Shown here: positions 61,501 through 64,000 of the stretch, piece by piece
How the letters are laid out: every line of letters begins with the position of its first letter
Numbering within the stretch: the first letter of the stretch is position 1
Assembly: GCA_003241055.1 (NCBI GenBank)
Contig: QFOD01000005.1
Coordinates: 173,758 to 237,757, forward strand
Origin: Roseateles depolymerans
GTDB taxonomy: Bacteria > Pseudomonadota > Gammaproteobacteria > Burkholderiales > Burkholderiaceae_C
Direction: 5' to 3'
Length of the DNA: 64,000 nt
The notes under the pieces: generated by a model
Told to the model about the DNA's origin: nothing
Databases searched by the model: none
Seen by the model: only the letters and a program-made list of their open reading frames with translations
Translations under genes and position numbers: made by a program

Positions 61501-61747
61501 CGCCCGGTGGGCTGTCGGCCCGGAGGGCGTGGGCGACCCAGCCTCGGCAGGCGAAGTCCAGCGTCACCTCGCGGGCCTGGGCCCCCAGTTCGTCGCGCTC
61601 GCGCAGGGCGGCGGCTGGGTCCAGTTGCTCGGCCGGCAGCGTCATGGCTGGCGCACACAGCGTGCCCATGCGGATGTCGGGCGTGGGTTCTGCCGCGCCT
61701 GCCGAGGTGGCCAGCAGTGCCAGCATGGCCTGCAGGGGCCATCTCAT
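58541..61747 (-). CDS. Exported TPR-CHAT caspase-like protease
   Basis: 1068 residues. The N terminus is a signal peptide (hydrophobic to about 18, SAGA-AEP). Residues ~60-620 are tandem TPR-like helices and a coiled coil lies near 650-720. The CHAT domain occupies about 780-1065 with the dyad intact: H934 in VHVGTHF and C976 in LSACETA. Later blocks are GREVDGLSGTLLASGAGQVL and AWAAFVLSEP. CHAT proteases are usually cytoplasmic, so a secretion signal is notable. The ATG overlaps the stop of the membrane-protein gene, and the ECF-type sigma gene precedes that. Confidence 0.87.
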   Translation of the reverse strand: MRWPLQAMLALLATSAGAAEPTPDIRMGTLCAPAMTLPAEQLDPAAALRERDELGAQAREVTLDFACRGWVAHALRADSPPGATLDWQALVAEVLVGAQRRSEALALGEQAYTQAQPLAEDGRLARRRAAIALTLAHLQVRDQAATQVWAQRAVDETRPDEPLDTEGALALSNRATADLMAGRFGPAAEQLEQLLTRLQPGLTSPALRYPAAVALNQLVYAYAVQGRWQQALATAERLVAHRRQHLAADRAGLALALGNQASALTNLQRYDEALALMRQALVEADGPGSSDVNASGALAQMRGNLSTLLLARGQPREALIHAEAAAASTQGGARLNALHQIASAQIALGDLGAALDTWRRAQQIVDLDPPQGEAWLRLRVLLGQAQALLTLGDLQAARAVLERAGTEAARAPANLAERGQRLVVLAQAQELAGQPAAALATLDEADRALAEQFPPEHVNRLDLLVRACGLGRGCAALPALLQASPTRPARLIAAASLALARDHLRQGDAAAAQTQAVAAVRAATDAASPLLQWQAYAVYAQSLQARRRPAEAIFFGKLALERLQFTRNRLAGVGPDADALYLTDKLGFYREVAGWLLDAGRVPEGLAVLQLLKRSEQDDFNEHRGPTLSAGLPLTAREQAWQTPLDAALRQHEARAQEIERLSRLQAARRITTEEASRLLALQAEQAAQAPMASAQLEQALALVHSPANERPRAARGGPPTTRPADARTLHVYLLSGPERLQAVLVGRQGQRVVQNGSSAAELTRQVAALLDAVRLQQDIHGPAQALQAQIAPLFEPTAREWKIRRLVVWLDGPLRYLPLGLLYDGRQFLVERYALSVATPVERRASTSPAAGREALQVRAWGVTQALAGLPALPGVGDELCGIVDGPVRGWETPACHGVLPGQADINSHFTEAAWREAGPAQPPGGVVHVGTHFVLRPGNVSQSWLLLGDGGRLPLERLRQWPLGSPRLLTLSACETAVPAGAGADGREVDGLSGTLLASGAGQVLASLWRVDDRRTAALMRRFYALAARPGSDLADALQTAQTEALRGGQPAHAWAAFVLSEPAPR

Positions 61748-62427
61748 GGCGCGCTCCCGCTGGCGGCGCCGCCCGACAGCGGCAGGATCTCGATGCGCAG
61801 GCTCGGGCCACCCGGCGGCCGCAGGCCCTGCGCCTGCAGCGCGCGGGCCTGCGCGGCGGACAGCGGCACCGGCAGGGCGAGGTCGACACCCGGCCGGCCG
61901 AGTTGCTCGTAGGGCTGGGCGTCCAGGCCGGCGCCCCGCAGCGCCTGCAGCAGGGCCTGCCGGCGCGCCATGGGGTCGGCATCCTGCAGGCGCTGGACGG
62001 CCGGGCCGCGCTCGGCCGAGCCTGTCAGCGGATCGGCCGGCTCAGGGCCGCCGTGGGGCCAGAGGACGACGGCCAGCAGCCCGGACATCGCCAGGCCCAG
62101 ACCGGCGCCGGCCCAGGGCTGCCAGAGCTGCCGCCACAGCCGTTGCCAGACGGTGCCGTGCCGCTGCCGCGCCAGCTTGGGCGGCGGCAGCACGCCGGCC
62201 CGCTGCGCGCGGTCCAGCAGCCGCTGCACGCGCTCTGCGGGATCGGGCATGGCGCCGGGCAGCGGCTGGGGCGCGTAGGACAGCAGGGCCGCGCGCAGCC
62301 AGGCGGCTTCGGTGCGGGTGCCGGGGCGCACCTCATCGACGGCGCGGCCGGCCATCAGCTCGAACCACTGCAGGTCGTCCTCGGGGGCATCGTCCGACGG
62401 CGTGGGGGGCTGGCGGGACGGGCTCAT
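61744..62427 (-). CDS. Single-pass membrane protein, probable anti-sigma factor
   Basis: 227 residues. A cytoplasmic N-terminal ~110 residues (FELMAGRAVDEVRPGTRTEAAWLRAALL) precede one transmembrane helix at about 114-133. A periplasmic C-terminal ~90 residues (ADPMARRQALLQALRGAGL) follow. The topology and the position after a sigma gene fit an anti-sigma factor, though no ZAS-type zinc motif is present. It overlaps both neighbours by four bases (ATGA at each end), so the three genes form a coupled operon. No family is firmly recognised. Confidence 0.6.
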   Translation of the reverse strand: MSPSRQPPTPSDDAPEDDLQWFELMAGRAVDEVRPGTRTEAAWLRAALLSYAPQPLPGAMPDPAERVQRLLDRAQRAGVLPPPKLARQRHGTVWQRLWRQLWQPWAGAGLGLAMSGLLAVVLWPHGGPEPADPLTGSAERGPAVQRLQDADPMARRQALLQALRGAGLDAQPYEQLGRPGVDLALPVPLSAAQARALQAQGLRPPGGPSLRIEILPLSGGAASGSAP

Positions 62428-63071
62428 GCGTCCTCCGGTTCACGGATGTTGGGCTGCACGGCGTCGGGCTGCAGCAGCGCGTACCAGGGGGCGAAGAAGG
62501 GCCGGGCCTTCTTGCGGCACTGCGAGATGAACTCGCGGGTGGCGCCCGGGGTGCGGTCCAGGATGGCGGCGACGGCAGCAGTGTCCAGGCCATCCTCGAC
62601 CACCCAGCCCAGCACCAGCGCATGCTCGGGGTGAGCGAGTCGGAAGCGCTCGAAGCAGGCGCGGAACACCTGTTCGACCTGGCGCTCCTGCAGCTCGCGC
62701 TCGGGCCGGGCGGTGGCGTCGAGCGACAGGCGGTTGATGGCTTCCTGGGCGGCCAGCGTGAGGTCGCCCTGCTCGTCGTGCAGGGGCTGCTCCGCCGGGC
62801 GGTTGCGGGCCGCGTCAATGATGGTGTTGCGCACGATGGTGCGTATCCAGCCGAGGGGGTCGGCGGGGCCGTGGAAGGTGGCGCAGCGCAGCCAGACCTT
62901 CACGAGGGCCTCCTGCACGGCATCCTGCCCCGCCGACCAGCTCCGCAGCGCATAGGCGGCCTCGCGGTAGAGCGCAGCACCGTGCTGGCGGTCGAAGACA
63001 CGCAGCCAGCGGTCGATCAGGGCGCCGCCCTCGCGGCAGGCTCGGATGAAGGTCTCGGCGCTCAGGTCCAT
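62424..63071 (-). CDS. ECF-type sigma factor upstream of the CHAT protease
   Basis: 215 residues from ATG 63071. Region 2 is seen in AAYALRSWSAGQDAVQEALVKVWL and DPLGWIRTIVRNTIIDAAR; region 4 in LVLGWVVEDGLDTAAVAAIL and ATREFISQCRKKAR. A C-terminal extension of about 25 residues (FFAPWYALLQPDAV) goes beyond the usual ECF length. It heads the three-gene coupled operon. Upstream of its start is a CGTCTAACGTCTA stretch, compatible with the CGTC-type -10 of ECF promoters. Confidence 0.85.
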   Translation of the reverse strand: MDLSAETFIRACREGGALIDRWLRVFDRQHGAALYREAAYALRSWSAGQDAVQEALVKVWLRCATFHGPADPLGWIRTIVRNTIIDAARNRPAEQPLHDEQGDLTLAAQEAINRLSLDATARPERELQERQVEQVFRACFERFRLAHPEHALVLGWVVEDGLDTAAVAAILDRTPGATREFISQCRKKARPFFAPWYALLQPDAVQPNIREPEDA

Positions 63072-63207
63072 GCAGGGGGCAGGTAGACGTTAGACGGATG
63101 CGACCACCCAGGACCAGCCCCTGGCGTGCAGAAATCGTAGCAGCGGCTAACGACATGCTCATCGGCAAGATGTAGTGTGAGGCCGTGCCTGCCCCCCGTG
63201 CATGGAC

Positions 63208-63219
63208 GGGGTCAGGTCT
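63208..63219 (+). repeat. Recurring intergenic 12-mer GGGGTCAGGTCT
   Basis: An exact copy of the 12-mer at 48711-48722, inverted at 27623-27634. It lies in the 203-bp gap between the sigma gene and the PEP-CTERM gene on the right edge. Confidence 0.5.
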
Positions 63220-63237
63220 GATGACGGGCTTGCCTTG

Positions 63238-63265
63238 GGGCCGGCGTCTTTGGGAGCGCCGGCCC
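63238..63265 (-). terminator. Stem-loop after the right-edge PEP-CTERM gene
   Basis: GGGCCGGCG and CGCCGGCCC pair over 9 bp around a 10-base loop, 9 bp beyond the stop on the minus strand. It lacks a U-tract but is well placed to end that transcript. Confidence 0.55.
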
Positions 63266-63274
63266 GGGTCAGGC

Positions 63275-64000
63275 TCAGGCCTTGCGTCGGCGGCGCATCA
63301 GGCCCAGCAGCGCGGCGCTGCCCGCCAGCCACAGCGCCCAGGTGCCGGGTTCGGGCACGGCGGACGTCACCGTCAGCGTGATGTCGTTGGCGTTGTAGAC
63401 CACGCTGAAGGGGTTGAGGCCGTCGCCCAGCCAGCTGATGCCGCTGAAGGTGCTGCTGCCGATGCGCTGGCCGAAGGTGGCGATGACGAAGCTCTCGCCC
63501 CGCGTGAACACGCGGTCGCTCGGCGCCCACACGGCCAGCGTGCCGCCCCAGGTGGCGCCATCGCCGATGGCCAGCTGGTCGGCCGCACCGCTGCTGCCGA
63601 AGTCGATGTGCAGGCCGGAGCCGGCGCCCATCAGCAGGTCGCCGATGAGGGTCAGCGTGCCGGTCGGGCCGGTGCCCACGGAGCCAGGGTCGATGGTGCC
63701 GGTGTTGTTCAGCGCGGCGCTGTTGCTCTGCGTCTGGACCGTGCCGGTGCCGGTCAGCAGGCCGGCGTTGTTCAGCACGAAATCCACGCCGTACACGCGG
63801 GCGCCGCTGTCGATGCGCAGCGTGCCGGTGTTGACGAAGTTGTCATGCAGACCGAGCGCGCCGGACTGCACCAGCACCGTGCCGCTGTTGTTCAGGTTCT
63901 CGGCGACCGTGGAGCCCAGGCCGTTGCGCACATAGGTGCCGGCGTTGTTGACCTGGCCGCCGTTGTAGCCGATCTGGCGCAGGCCGCCGGCGGCGAGCGC
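63275..64000 (-). CDS. Autotransporter-like repeat protein with PEP-CTERM signal (5' end cut)
   Basis: 242 C-terminal residues are visible; the frame continues off the right edge. Repeats of the form N-x-G-T-L/V with Gly/Asn turns (NNSGTVLVQSGALGL, VNTGTLRIDSGARVYG, NNAGLLTGTGTV, LNNTGTIDPGSV) suggest a beta-solenoid passenger as in haemagglutinin-like proteins. The end is the PEP-CTERM signal VPEPGTW, a hydrophobic helix and MRRRRKA rather than a beta barrel. Surface or matrix location is likely. It is upstream of the CHAT operon on the same strand. Confidence 0.82.
   Translation of the reverse strand, partial: ALAAGGLRQIGYNGGQVNNAGTYVRNGLGSTVAENLNNSGTVLVQSGALGLHDNFVNTGTLRIDSGARVYGVDFVLNNAGLLTGTGTVQTQSNSAALNNTGTIDPGSVGTGPTGTLTLIGDLLMGAGSGLHIDFGSSGAADQLAIGDGATWGGTLAVWAPSDRVFTRGESFVIATFGQRIGSSTFSGISWLGDGLNPFSVVYNANDITLTVTSAVPEPGTWALWLAGSAALLGLMRRRRKA

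Overview
The window is about 70% G+C with dense, GC-rich codon use. Its gene content points to a betaproteobacterium of the order Burkholderiales, most like the Leptothrix/Rubrivivax/Roseateles/Ideonella group (inference). The evidence is the dapF-DUF484-xerC cluster, a PhaM granule protein, a fatty-acid cis/trans isomerase, two chemotaxis receptors and four secreted PEP-CTERM proteins. I see no rRNA, tRNA, CRISPR array or complete transposase.

Layout. 1-2.8 kb: HD-GYP protein (cut by the left edge) and three REC-domain regulators. 2.8-5.7 kb: an exported DUF1800/DUF1501 pair and a 28-residue membrane peptide. 5.7-7.4 kb: a Cache-type chemoreceptor. 7.4-13.6 kb: a five-gene MacAB/TolC-like efflux operon behind a textbook sigma-54 promoter with upstream dyads. 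13.6-16.9 kb: serine and aspartic proteases, a TraB/GumN protein, a 247-bp MITE-like element and phaM. 17.1-22.2 kb: glycolate oxidase glcDE and glcF with an LrgA/LrgB pair between them. 22.3-25.7 kb: cti, a lone integron gene cassette with its attC site, and an NTF2-like protein. 25.9-29.1 kb: a second chemoreceptor, a duplicated metK tail and metK. 29.2-35.3 kb: acyltransferase, dapF, DUF484, xerC, an outer-membrane protein and rlmI. 35.5-42.3 kb: PEP-CTERM protease, di-haem peroxidase, phosphoesterase, and an Lrp-type regulator divergent from glmS.

42.3-45.9 kb is an accessory island of clearly lower G+C. On the plus strand it holds an integron-type cassette array without an integrase (two attC-like sites and a degenerate third around a nuclease-like gene and a TIMP/NTR-like secreted protein). 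On the minus strand it holds a DUF6527 protein, a zinc-ribbon protein and a CoiA-like protein.

45.9-48.6 kb: an ECF sigma/anti-sigma pair with DUF3455 and sodC; a similar dyad lies upstream of both units. 49.0-53.4 kb: a FabI-like reductase convergent with a two-gene unit made of a truncated pyruvate-phosphate-dikinase homologue and a large PhoU-like helical protein. 53.6-58.5 kb: two PEP-CTERM proteins, a MalT-like ATPase regulator with a C-terminal winged helix, and an acetyltransferase. 58.5-63.1 kb: a translationally coupled operon of ECF-type sigma factor, single-pass membrane protein and exported TPR-CHAT caspase-like protease. The right edge cuts an autotransporter-like PEP-CTERM protein.

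The best candidates for poorly described systems are the sigma/membrane protein/CHAT operon, the dikinase/PhoU-like pair, the LrgAB pair inside the glycolate locus and the integrase-less cassette array.
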